A program made the position numbers and the translations under genes. Below, piece by piece: positions 30,635-39,777 of a stretch of DNA of 64,000 bases. Below the pieces are notes generated by a model. It worked only from the letters and a program-made list of their open reading frames with translations, made no database searches and was not told the DNA's origin. The stretch lies in NCBI GenBank assembly GCA_946902985.2, contig OX336392.1, positions 466,452,693-466,516,692 of the forward strand, given 5' to 3'. How positions within the stretch are numbered: position 1 is the first letter of the stretch; each line of letters begins with the position of its first letter. The stretch is from Meconema thalassinum (taxonomy: Eukaryota; Arthropoda; Insecta; Orthoptera; Tettigoniidae).

Positions 30635-32505
30635 CCCCAGGGGCTCACATCTCGTGGGATGTGGTTTGGCGACCACAGGGCCCCAGCTGAGTCCGGCATT
30701 GCTTCCACTTACTTGTGCCGGGCTCCTCTCTGTCTTATTTCCTGTCGACCTCACTTGGTCAACTCTTGTTCTCTTCCGACCCCCCCCCCCCCAGGGGCTC
30801 ACATCTTGTGGGCGTGGGTTGGCGACCACGGGGCCCCAGCTGAGTCCGGCATTGCTTCCACTTACTTGTGCCGGGCTCCTCTCCGTCTTCTTTCCTGTCG
30901 ACCTCACTTGGTCAACTCTTGTTCTCTTCTGACCCCGACGGTATTAGGGTATCCGAGGCCTAGGGAGTCTCTTCCTTTCCCGCCTTAATTGGCCCTTGTC
31001 TCATCTTTTCTGATACCCTCCTTCTGCGAGGGGTCAGCCTTATTTTTCTCTTCCTTTTACCTCCTGCCTTGTGCTCTAGGCCCTTAAGGAGGCAGGGTGT
31101 ATGTAGCCCCACCACTTCTGGTGCACCCTGGATAATGCTACACCCTCAGGGGCTCACGGCTGGTGAGTTCGGGAGTTGGCGACCCCGAGGGATTCCTGAG
31201 CTGGGTCCGTTTTCCCCTTTTGTCCCTTACCTTTGGGGCGGACCCTCTCCTCTTTCACTTTCCTATCTGCCTTTCATGGCTCTCCTTCCTTCCAAGTCCC
31301 TCAATCCGCCTTCTCCGAGGGTTGAGGGCATTTCTTTTCCTTCTGTCCTTTTATTTGCCTTATTCTCCTTTAGTTTTCCATTTCTTCTTCTAGTATGTAG
31401 GTTAGTAGTTAGTTTTAGTTTTAAGTTCGCTTTTCATCTTCACGATCACCCAAACCATCAGGGGCCGATAACCTAGATGTTAGGCCCCTTAAAACAACAA
31501 TTATCATCATCATGTCTTCCGACCCCGACGGTATTAGGGTATCCGAGGCCTAGGGAGTCTCTTCCTTTCCCGCCTTAATTGGCCCTTGTCTCATCTTTTC
31601 TGATACCCTCCTTCTGCGAGGGGTCAGCCTTCTTTTTCTCTTCCTTTTACCTCCTGCCTTGTGCTTAAGGCCCTTAAGGAGGCCGGGTGTATGTAGCCCC
31701 ACCACTTCTGGTGCACCCTAGATAATGCTACACCCTCAGGGGCTCACGGCTGGTGAGTTCGGGAGTTGGCGACCCCGAGGGATTTCTGAGCTGGGTCCGT
31801 TTTCCCCTTTTGTCCCTTACCTTTGGGGCGGACCCTCTCCTCTTTCACTTTCCTATATGCCTTTCATGGCTCTCCTTCCTTCCAAGTCCCTCAATCCGCC
31901 TTCTCCGAGGGTTGAGGGCATTTCTTTTCCTTCTGTCCTTTTATTTGCCTTATTCTCCATTAATTTTCCATTTCTTCTTCTAGTATGTAGGTTCGTAGTT
32001 AGTTTAGTTTTAAGTTCGCTTTTCATTTTCATCTTCACGATCACCCAAACCATCAGGGGCCGATAACCTAGATGTTAGGCCCCTTAAAACAACAATTATC
32101 ATCATCATCATCATTCTCCTTTAGTTTTCCATTTCTTCTTCTAGTATGTAGGTTAGTAGTTAGTTTTAGTTTTAAGTTCGCTTTTCATTTTCATCTTCAC
32201 GATCACCCAAACCATCAGGGGCCGATAACCTAGATGTTAGGCCCCTTAAAACAACAATTATCATCATCATCATCTTTTCATGTTATCTCCTGCCTTCTGT
32301 TCAAGGCCCTCATGGAGGCCGGGTGTATGTAGCCCCACCACCTTTGGTGCACCCTCAGGGGCTCACGGCTGGTGAGTTCGGGAGTTGGCGACCCCGAGGC
32401 ATTCCTGAGCTGGGTCAGTTTTCCCCTTTTGTCCCTTACCTTTGGGGCGGACCCTCTCATCTTTCACTTTCCTATCTGCCTTTCATGGCTCTCCTTCCTT
32501 CCAAG
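30635..32505 (+). repeat. Head-to-tail array of five 735-bp-class retroposon units
   Basis: Unit 1 is a head fragment (30635-30780) ending in a 13-nt C run (30780-30792). Unit 2 is full length (about 30790-31513). Unit 3 starts mid-element at cttccgaccccgacgg (about 31515-32114). Unit 4 starts in the last 160 bp (32115-32274). Unit 5 is an internal stretch (32275-32505) joined to a LINE fragment. At the 2/3, 3/4 and 4/5 junctions an (atc)n tail abuts an internal position of the next unit, without TSDs. All units point the same way. Confidence 0.92.
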
Positions 32506-32850
32506 GTCCAGCAGTGGTACCGTCGCTATATGTAGACGACTTCGCTCTACATTATAGTGTGCAAAATATTGCGGTCGCTGAACTACAGCTACAAAAAGCT
32601 ATTCGGAGATTGGAACGCTAGACACTAGAGCATGGTTTTCGGTTCTCAACCGCTAAGACCTCGGTTGTCCATTTCTGACGAAAGCGCACTCTCCATCCTG
32701 ATCCTGAGCTTTATCTGTGCGATGTAGCTTTTCCTGTTGCTACGTACCGGTTCCTTGGGCTCCTTTCCGAGCTCAAATTGACGTGGGAACCACACGTGCG
32801 GTGTTTGAAAACTGCCTGTGTTACGGAAAAAATGTTTCGTCATTGATAAG
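32506..32850 (+). pseudogene. I-type LINE reverse-transcriptase fragment
   Basis: Closely matches LINE C1 at about 52498-52840: gtccagcagtggtaccgtcg through YVDDFALHYS-coding sequence and the following thumb. Stop-containing substitutions show that it is dead. It begins exactly where retroposon unit 5 stops and ends near 32850 in unrelated sequence. Confidence 0.88.
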
Positions 32851-33702
32851 GTTTGCACTACTTGTAGCATTTGAGCAAAAACTTTTCATAAAATCTGTTT
32901 CCAAGTCTTTCTCAGCTTTTATAGCTAATTCTAACTCGCCAGTAAGGCAAGCATAGCTCGCTCCGCCAGCTTCGTGCTTGTTGAGATTTTCTCTAAACTA
33001 TGATTGGTTTTGCAAATTTAAGTGTTTCTCATTGTCTAAACTTTTAGTCGGCGCTTTGCTGGGTAAAAGCTTAGCTATTCTTAAATGCAACTATTGGTGC
33101 TCTTACCAAAATTATTCACAAGGGTATAACTAATTTATAGCTACCTTTCTTGGAAACATTCGGTCGCTCTTTATAAATTCTACAATTTCAAGAACTAACA
33201 CATCACGGCTGATTCAAAATATTTGTTTAAAACAAACTCCTTTGAAGGGATACACAGTAAATCTGTTACTCTTTGTCTTGCCAGACCACCACCGTTCCCC
33301 ATAGTAGGTAAATTTATGCTTGAGAGGGAATGCGCTATAGCAGCTTGCTTGCGAATAGCCCAAGTTCCAGCTGCGTTTCCTGTTAGCTTCGCCCAGGTCC
33401 CTACCCACTTTAGGTATCGGAAAGCGGATTTACAGTGGCAGCTGCCTATGAGTGTACTTAAAGTTAAAGCTATAACTTATGTCAGAGTCTCTTCCTATTT
33501 CTCCATCCCTTTTCTCCAGTCCGAAACCCACTTCTTTTCTTCTTCATCTTCCCAAGCTAATAATCTACCCAGTAGGCTCTACATGAAAATAAAAACTACT
33601 GAATGAAATATAGAAATACAGAAAATAACTCAAAATTACCATTATAAATGTTTCTTTTGTATGAGTTTCTAAGTATGAACAGTCTGTTTAACATTTGTTG
33701 TT
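32851..33702. other. Unassigned stretch
   Basis: A 127-codon open frame at 33223-33606 (+) has biased low-complexity composition (Ser/Phe runs) and no recognisable motif; I do not treat it as a gene. Nothing else seen. Confidence 0.4.
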
Positions 33703-34498
33703 TTAGAAGGTTTTCTTGGTATGAAACACTTCAAAACATGGCACAATGCATAGCCCTTTGTCACACAATCGGCACCAATAGCGGCTTTCTCTCCGCTTCA
33801 CAGGCTGCTGGGTGGAGTGAGCACACACATGGCATATCTTCTTACCTGGTTTACCAGTGGGGGTAGGGGACATCTCATTAGGAAAATGACGTGCAGTAAG
33901 TCGCAATGGATTTTCCTCTAGGGATGGTCAGCCACCTTTATGTGGTTTGACAGGGGTATGGTGGTGTTCGGACAGCTCTCGGATAACTTCCAATTGGAAC
34001 TTCGCCAAGGACATACGGCTACCGGTTTGGACTTGGTATAAAGAAAATGCATTTAGAAGGCACAGATCTATAACGTGAAAAAAACATTTTCTTGTACCAC
34101 CTCGTGGATTTCCTAACACATTCAATGTAAGAAAGCATCATATCTGTCTTGTCAACCCCACCCATACTCTTGTTGTAATCGACAGCAGTAAATGATTTGT
34201 TCACCCTTTCCCCTGTTTTGTGGTCCGTTTTCTCGGTTGTTACCATTTTATTGCGATGGAAAGATGTAAGCATGTAAACTTCCCTCTTATCCTTCTATCG
34301 CAATGCCATCATGTTGACAGCATGATGTGACTAAACATCCCCCTTCTGTAATGCTTTTACAAAAAAACAGGCATCTCCTTTCGGTCCTTACGAACAGTAC
34401 CAAACACATGAGTCTTTCTTCCTACAAGATTGTCTACTAACATTGGGCTAGTATAACAATTGTCAATGAACAGTTGATGTCCCATGTCAAGGTATGGT
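33703..34498 (-). pseudogene. piggyBac-like transposase remnant
   Basis: Minus-strand blocks in protein order: GHQLFIDNCYTSPMLVDNL and HVFGTVRKDRKEMP (34357-34498), YNKSMGGVDKTDMMLSYI and RWYKKMFFSRY (34019-34273), and a C-terminal Cys-rich domain with CHVCAH, RRESRYWCRLCDKGLC and PCFEVFHTK (33703-33906). These are signature piggyBac landmarks, including the GVDKTD aspartates and the terminal cross-brace zinc finger. Frameshifts separate them. The N-terminal half is lost at the retroposon boundary near 34499. Confidence 0.88.
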
Positions 34499-35215
34499 CC
34501 CCTCAGGGGCTCACATCTAGTGGGACGTGGGTTGGCGACCACGGGACCCCAGCTGAGTCCGGCATTGCTTCCACTTACTTGTGCCGGGCTCCTCTCTGTC
34601 TTCTTTCCTGTCGACCTCCCTTGGTCAACTCTTGTTCTCTTCTTACCCCGACGGTATTAGGGTATCAGAGTCCTAGGGAGTCTCTTCCTTTCCCGCCTTA
34701 ATTGGCCCTTGTCTCATCTTTTCTGATTCCCTCCTTCTGCGAGGGGTCAGCATTCTTTTTCTTTTCATGTTATCTCCTGCCTTCTGCTTAAGGCCCTCAA
34801 GGGCGTATGTAGCCCCACCACTTTTGGTGCACCCTAGATAATGCTACACCCTCAGGGGCTCACGGCTGGTGAGTTCGGGAGTTGGCGTCCCCGAGGGATT
34901 CCTGAGCTGGGTCCGTTTTCCCTTTTTGTCCCTTACCTTTGGGGGCGGATCCTCTCATCTTTCCCTTTCCTATCTGCCTTTCATGGCTCTCCTTCCTTCC
35001 AAGTCCCTCAATCCGCCTTCTTCGAGGGTTGAGGGCATTTCTTTTCCTCCTGTCCTTTATTTGCCTTATTCTCCTTTAGTTTTCCATTTCTTCTTGTAGT
35101 ATGTAGGTTAGTTTTAGTTTTAAGTTCGCTTTTCATTTTCATCTTCACGATCACCCAAACCATCAGGGGCCGATAACCTAGATGTTAGGCCCCTTAAAAA
35201 TACAATTATCATCAT
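34499..35215 (+). mobile_element. 735-bp-class retroposon, copy 4
   Basis: Near-full copy with both head modules and terminal hairpin, inserted at the cut end of the piggyBac remnant. No TSD, because the right flank is another tail fragment (next entry). Confidence 0.9.
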
Positions 35216-35323
35216 TTTCATCTTCACGAACACCCGAACCATCAGGGGCCGATGACCCAGATGGTAGGCCCCTTAAAACAACAATTATCATCATCATCAC
35301 TTGGTCAACTCTTGTTCTCTTCC
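35216..35323 (+). repeat. Retroposon tail fragment plus a 25-bp internal scrap at the LINE B junction
   Basis: 35216-35299 repeats only the last 85 bp of the family (its hairpin, gatgaccc...ggtaggcccc, is a diverged variant). It is followed by about 25 bp of head-module sequence (acttggtcaactcttg...) and then directly by LINE ORF1 sequence. The segment looks like template-switch or recombination debris. Confidence 0.8.
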
Positions 35324-35734
35324 TCCGCCCGCACAGCAGGGGAGGAAGTTGAAGACTTACACCCCACTCGGGAGGAAGTCGAAGACTTTCTCCCCACCCA
35401 AACGGTCGGCGAAAGCCGCGCCGAAGCCGGCGGAGGCGGCATCGTCGACCAGGGTCAGGAATTCGGCTCCTGACCCGTCTATATATCTTAAAGAGGCGGG
35501 GGCGGGTAAGAAGGGACCCCGCACTACGCATTCCCTTTCTCCAAAAAAGGGGAAGCCATCTGCGCCTGGGGACGTTTCGGTCCCCAGATCTACGCGCTCC
35601 CCACGGAGTTCCCCCCGCCGCCGAACTGCGTCTAGGAAATCTTCCACCGAGTCGAGTCCCTCCATGACCTCGTCTGAGGACATGGAGATTATAGTCGATG
35701 TAGTGGATGATGATCCTCCAGAGTCTAAGTTGTA
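35324..35734 (+). pseudogene. I-type LINE copy B: ORF1 C-terminus
   Basis: 5'-truncated copy starting in ORF1. The 35301-35735 frame reads GRKLKTYTPLGRKSKTFSPP, a Lys/Pro/Ala-rich segment, then an acidic end DMEIIVDVVDDDPPESKL and a stop. This preserves the C-terminus that has been lost or frameshifted in C1 and C2. The ORF2 start follows 35 bp later. Confidence 0.85.
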
Positions 35735-35769
35735 GCTTGCTGCTCCAACTTATTCCCTAAGTCCACACA

Positions 35770-36309
35770 ATGGCACTGTTACAGTGGAATTGTAACATTT
35801 ATGACAGGCATTTGACAGAGCTCCGTCAGCTTATTGCACAATACGCAGCGAGTATAGTCTGCCTACAGGAAACAAACCTCAGATCTGATCACGAGACTGT
35901 TCTGAGAGGTTTCCGACTATACTCTAAAGAGCGACAAGACGCCGCCCGGGCTTCCGGGGGCGTTTGTACCTTCGTTCGCTCTGACTGCTATAGTGAGGAG
36001 TTTCCACTCGCCACTCCTCTGGAAGCTATTGCAGTTCGCGTGTCCTTGCCTGCTATGACAACTGTTTGTAACGTGTACCTTCCACGGAACCAGCCCCTTG
36101 ATATTAATGACGTCTTTGATCTTGTTGATCAACTTCCAGTCCCTTTCCTACTCGTGGGTGATTTCAACTCTCATCACCCCCAATGGGGATCACCATCTTC
36201 ATGCCCCAGAGGAAGGGACGTGGAGGGCTTAATTCAAGGAATGGATTTAAGTCTATTAAATACACGGGAAGCTACACAGCTTAGCGCACGGCACGTACTC
36301 ACACATTGA
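35770..36309 (+). pseudogene. I-type LINE copy B: ORF2 endonuclease N-terminus
   Basis: Starts MALLQWNCNIYDRHL. It keeps the APE-endonuclease motifs SIVCLQETNL and FLLVGDFNSHHPQWG. A frameshift near 36270 replaces the LAHGTYSHIDL block, and the LINE ends at 36308, joined to unrelated DNA. Very similar to C1 and C2 over this span. Confidence 0.9.
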
Positions 36310-37652
36310 CTTGGAGGCTGGTGCTGCTAATCGGTTTTGAAGCCGCTGGCTGCGAGCGATAGCGATTGCGACTATGCGCTACTCTGCCTGGTGTATATTA
36401 TTTTAGGGACGTAATTTGAATTTAATTTATAAGTTGAAGAACTGTTTAATATTAAAAATATAGTTTAACCGCCGCAAGCGATGTGTCGGGACAATCGCTT
36501 CGGCGGCGCGTGTATAAGATTGGGATGGTTTAAAAGAAATTTTTTGGTATAAGGTGGAATAAAATAAAAGATTTGTTAATTTAATTTTAGTTTTCGGGGA
36601 ATAAACAGTTTTCATAGCAGTCGAGCTCTGTTTTCTAGCCTGGTGTTCTGGCTCTGTATGTAAAACGTGCGCCATGGCCGGCGTTGCAATAGCTTCAGCT
36701 TAGTAATAATACTAATAATCACATGATTTGAAAAGTTACGTTTTAGCTTAAGGAAGGAAGACAGACCTCTAGTGGGTTGGCGTTTGATAGTATGAAATTG
36801 TTGAAAAGACCTGTAGTAGGTTAATTTGTTTAAAAAATAAAATAATAGTAATATAAAATAAGCCTCGCTATTTGGGAATAATGATGAATTAATGATTTTA
36901 TGAATGATTTGTAAGGGCTGTGAGTTTACTGGGCTGTGATTGGCTGTATTCGAATATGCCGGCTGAGCGGGCGTCTATACTGTGCTGTGATTGGTCAATT
37001 AGTTTTGGTCCGTTTTTGGTGTTCCTGATGGTTAAATTTTTAAATTTTTTGTTCGAAAAGTGTATTTTGAAAGTGTGGCTGTAATGTAGAGTAGGTTTTG
37101 TTCGAATATATTGGTATTTGGTTGAAAAAGTTAGTCGGACGTTGTAATCCAGGCCTGTGATTGGCTATCCGAGTTCCGCAGAGTCTGAGCTGTTTTTAAG
37201 TGAATATGTAAATTTTTGTGTTTCTGAAACGTGTTAATAGTTAAAATTGAAGCATAATCGAAGTTAATAATTTAATTTTGGGTTTCGGAAAAAATAAATT
37301 AGGGTGTGTATGAACTAAGAATGACCCGCCAGCCCGCGGCGCGCCACCCCGATGGATAGGCTTTCGCCTAATCCCCAGGCAGGCCCGCCACGAGCCGACA
37401 GGTCCTGTGTTCGACTGCGGAAACTGTCAGATAGCCTTTGAGTGTACTTGTAACCTGTAATATTGTTTTGAGAGTGGTTTTTGGTTGGGGGAATACTGTT
37501 TTAGGTTATTGTTAACTGTGATATGTAAATGTCGGGGTTGTATTGTGTTTTCCGGTCCGCCAAGCTCCATCCCAGGCGACTGGGTTCGGACCCAGTCCCC
37601 AGGTAGGTACGTAGCGATCCAGGAGTCCTGTGTTCGGTTTGTGGCTGAGTGT
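36310..37652. repeat. Non-coding stretch with a segment repeated at about 46440-46560
   Basis: No gene. 36750-36860 contains agacctctagtgggtt and agacctgtagtaggtt about 45 bp apart, followed by an aataaaata tract and aagcctcgc. 46457-46560 shows the same arrangement in the same orientation. GC-rich modules at 37327-37420 and 37556-37640 each end in tcctgtgttcg. The stretch lies 3' of the gag-like ORF1 on the minus strand, where an ORF2 would be expected but is absent. Confidence 0.55.
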
Positions 37653-38888
37653 CTATGGAAGTGGGATGGCTGAGAGTTGGGAGAGGAGCTGTAGTAGCTG
37701 TGTAAGAGCTGAATTTGTATGTGTTGGGGGTGGATGGACTTTGAGGGACATGAGGGATGGAATGTTAGCGTGTTGGCGTTGTCTGAGTTTCAACTGCCTC
37801 CGCCTTATGGCTGTTTTTATGTATTTGCAACCTAAAAATGAGGCCGCATGCGCACCACCACAGTTGACGCACCTAGGTTTGTCTCTGGCTACGCTACAAG
37901 CGGCGTGGTGATGACTACCTCCACACCGATTGCATCGCGCCTCGTGGGGGCAACTAGCAGCATCATGTCCCAATCGCTGGCAGTTGAAACACTGGATCGT
38001 GAGTGTAATGTGTGGTTTGGGAGGAAGGCGACGAGTCGCTCGTGTTTTTGGACGGAGTTTTGATTTTACTGTGTTTAAGGGAGGGAAATTGTCAGGTGAG
38101 GCATCGCTCTCTGATGGAGGGGCAATTGCCTGAGAGGGAGATGTGTCGTGAGATGTTTGTGAACCTTCGTGTTCTTGTATTGTTGGACCTGTACTTTGTT
38201 TGCTGTCTGTAGGCTTGAGTATAATTTTATAGCTGTTAGGGCTGGTGAATTGCGTACATTTGTGTTTGCGCTTAGGTCTGATATGTGCGTTGTGAGTTTG
38301 TGTCCATGTTTCGGCGATGTTTGGTTCTGTTTGAGAGTGTTCGTGAAGGAATTCGGGAGTATGTGTTTGTGAAGCCTTAGTGTACTTGAGAGTAGGCGGC
38401 AAAGGTGGCGGGACAGGGATTTTGGCAGTTGTGTCGTCCTGTTTGGGCTCGTGAGTGCCATCTGTTTGAGTGTAGGATTCGGTTTGATTGTTTGATTTGG
38501 GTGAAATGTATAGATGTTGGGGAATGCAAGGGTGGCTTAAGAGGGCCCTACTAATACTCCTCAAACGGCTATTGCTGGTAGGTGTAATGACTATGAACCT
38601 ATTGAATGTTTCCTGTATGTCCGTGATGATCTGCCATACTGGTGTCAGTACCTCGATGACAGCCATCCGGTTTACTATGGGATTCCGTGCTGGCCTAATC
38701 ATGATGATTGTGGCCCACGGTGATGTTCTCCGGGGGTGAGTGTAATGAAGACACGTGTTGAAGTCGGTGTCGGGGATTGGAGCGAATTTAGCAAGTTGTT
38801 TGTGAGAGGGACGTGGTGTATTCCTGAAGAGGTCCCAGACAGGATCAGCAGGGTTGAACTCTTCAGGATTATGTTTGTGTGGGTTCAT
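37653..38888 (-). CDS. Non-LTR ORF1 (Gag-like) with three CCHC zinc knuckles
   Basis: An open 411-codon frame if the ATG at 38888 (MNPHKHNPEEFNP) is used; a longer frame to 38930 would need a TTG start. The middle is Ser/Thr/Pro/Gln-rich. The C-terminal half has three knuckles typical of Jockey/I-type Gag: CFNCQRLGHDAASC, CNRCGGSHHHAAC and CVNCGGAHAASFLGC. It ends in a basic KTAIRRRQLKLRQRQ stretch and a Leu-rich tail. This protein would bind element RNA. No ORF2 follows within 1.3 kb. The gypsy element inserted 46 bp upstream of the start codon, so its own leader now lies beyond 45573. It belongs to a different subfamily from the Jockey-type ORF1 at 58468-59330. Confidence 0.75.
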   Translation of the reverse strand: MNPHKHNPEEFNPADPVWDLFRNTPRPSHKQLAKFAPIPDTDFNTCLHYTHPRRTSPWATIIMIRPARNPIVNRMAVIEVLTPVWQIITDIQETFNRFIVITPTSNSRLRSISRALLSHPCIPQHLYISPKSNNQTESYTQTDGTHEPKQDDTTAKIPVPPPLPPTLKYTKASQTHTPEFLHEHSQTEPNIAETWTQTHNAHIRPKRKHKCTQFTSPNSYKIILKPTDSKQSTGPTIQEHEGSQTSHDTSPSQAIAPPSESDASPDNFPPLNTVKSKLRPKTRATRRLPPKPHITLTIQCFNCQRLGHDAASCPHEARCNRCGGSHHHAACSVARDKPRCVNCGGAHAASFLGCKYIKTAIRRRQLKLRQRQHANIPSLMSLKVHPPPTHTNSALTQLLQLLSQLSAIPLP

Positions 38889-38934
38889 GGCTGCTGTACT
38901 GAGAGTAATGAGGTGAATGAAAGGGGTCAAATAC

Positions 38935-39678
38935 TGTTACGGCTGTGAGTTTGTGTCATCGCTCGCCGCTTGAGTCACAATTGCCCCAGGGGCTGGGCTG
39001 TGGCTTGCCTCCTGTATTGCGCGCGCCTTATGCAACAGGGCTACTACAGACAAAGGGATAGTCCAGAAGATTCGTGACTGGACCAGCGGTGGAAACCTCG
39101 AGAAGCCGTGGACTCTGGATGGATCGAGAACCATTTATTGAGTCACCGGCCTGCTATATAAGAGTGACCCGTGAAGCAGTTGTGGTTGTGTTTTACGAGC
39201 TAGTGTGAGCGATTATCGTGAGCGACAGAAGTGTGGTGACTTGCGAAACCCCTAGTGTAGCGGCGAAGTGAGGAACATACAGGGGACTGCCGTGTTCTGA
39301 GTAAGTGTGCTTTCACTGAGTGTCAGATATTGTGGTGTCGAAATCTTGTGACATTGTTCTCCCAGCTTGTGAACAGCGTACTTCAAGTGCTCGTAAGTAA
39401 CTGTATTTGTTTTACCTGAGGAAGAGGGGCAGGTAGCTTCTGCCAAGGCCACCGGACTCATTAGGACGGATTAACTTCTGTGGTCTGTGACAAGTGAAAG
39501 GGGAAGTATTCTCGACTTGAGGAAACTGGAGTAAGCAAATAATTGCTTGTATTTGCTGATTCGTGTAATTTTCTGGCCACAATAAAGTTAATTATTTCTT
39601 TAAGCAGTAATTGGTGTTGTGCTTTGTACCCCACCGTAATCCAGTTAACAAAATGCCACTAGGGTGTGGCACGTAACA
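38935..39678 (+). repeat. 5' LTR of the gypsy element
   Basis: Starts TGTTACGG and ends GTAACA (6-bp inverted ends). It contains a TATA box and an AATAAA signal in the usual U3-R-U5 order. The transcription start is likely 25-30 bp after the TATA box, near 39187. Confidence 0.96.
39155..39162 (+). promoter_or_regulatory. TATA box in the 5' LTR
   Basis: tatataag lies 220 bp into the LTR. The 3' LTR has the same box at the same offset (45048-45055). Polyadenylation signals aataaa follow at 39581-39586 and 45474-45479, 646 bp into each LTR. Confidence 0.75.
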
Positions 39679-39680
39679 AC

Positions 39681-39699
39681 TGGTGTCAGAAGCCGGATT
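39681..39699 (+). promoter_or_regulatory. Primer-binding site
   Basis: tggtgtcagaagccggatt begins 2 nt after the LTR. The leading TGG complements a tRNA CCA end, and tggtgtcagaag matches the complement of an animal tRNA-Leu 3' end as I recall it. The following bases fit less well, so the tRNA identity is tentative. Confidence 0.65.
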
Positions 39700-39777
39700 A
39701 CGAACTCAAGCACAACACCTGACGGTCCTGGTTTCAAAACCCGAGCAGGTCATTTTCTCTAATTTCCCTGTGAGTGC

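Noticed and set aside
31069..31476. 135-codon open frame, and similar 60-115-codon frames in other copies, as conserved genes
   Set aside because: They recur only because they lie in the 735-bp retroposon. The frames shift between copies and encode low-complexity Ser/Pro/Leu peptides without motifs.
33223..33606. 127-codon plus-strand frame as a host gene
   Set aside because: Low-complexity composition, no domain, no splice-site or promoter context that I can support.
36427..36675. 82-codon minus-strand frame as a gene
   Set aside because: AT-rich, no recognisable domain, and no similarity to the adjacent Gag-like protein.
38937..39461. Minus-strand open frames in the LTRs
   Set aside because: Identical in both LTRs only because the LTRs are duplicates. 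No motif; the TATA box and poly(A) signal are on the other strand.
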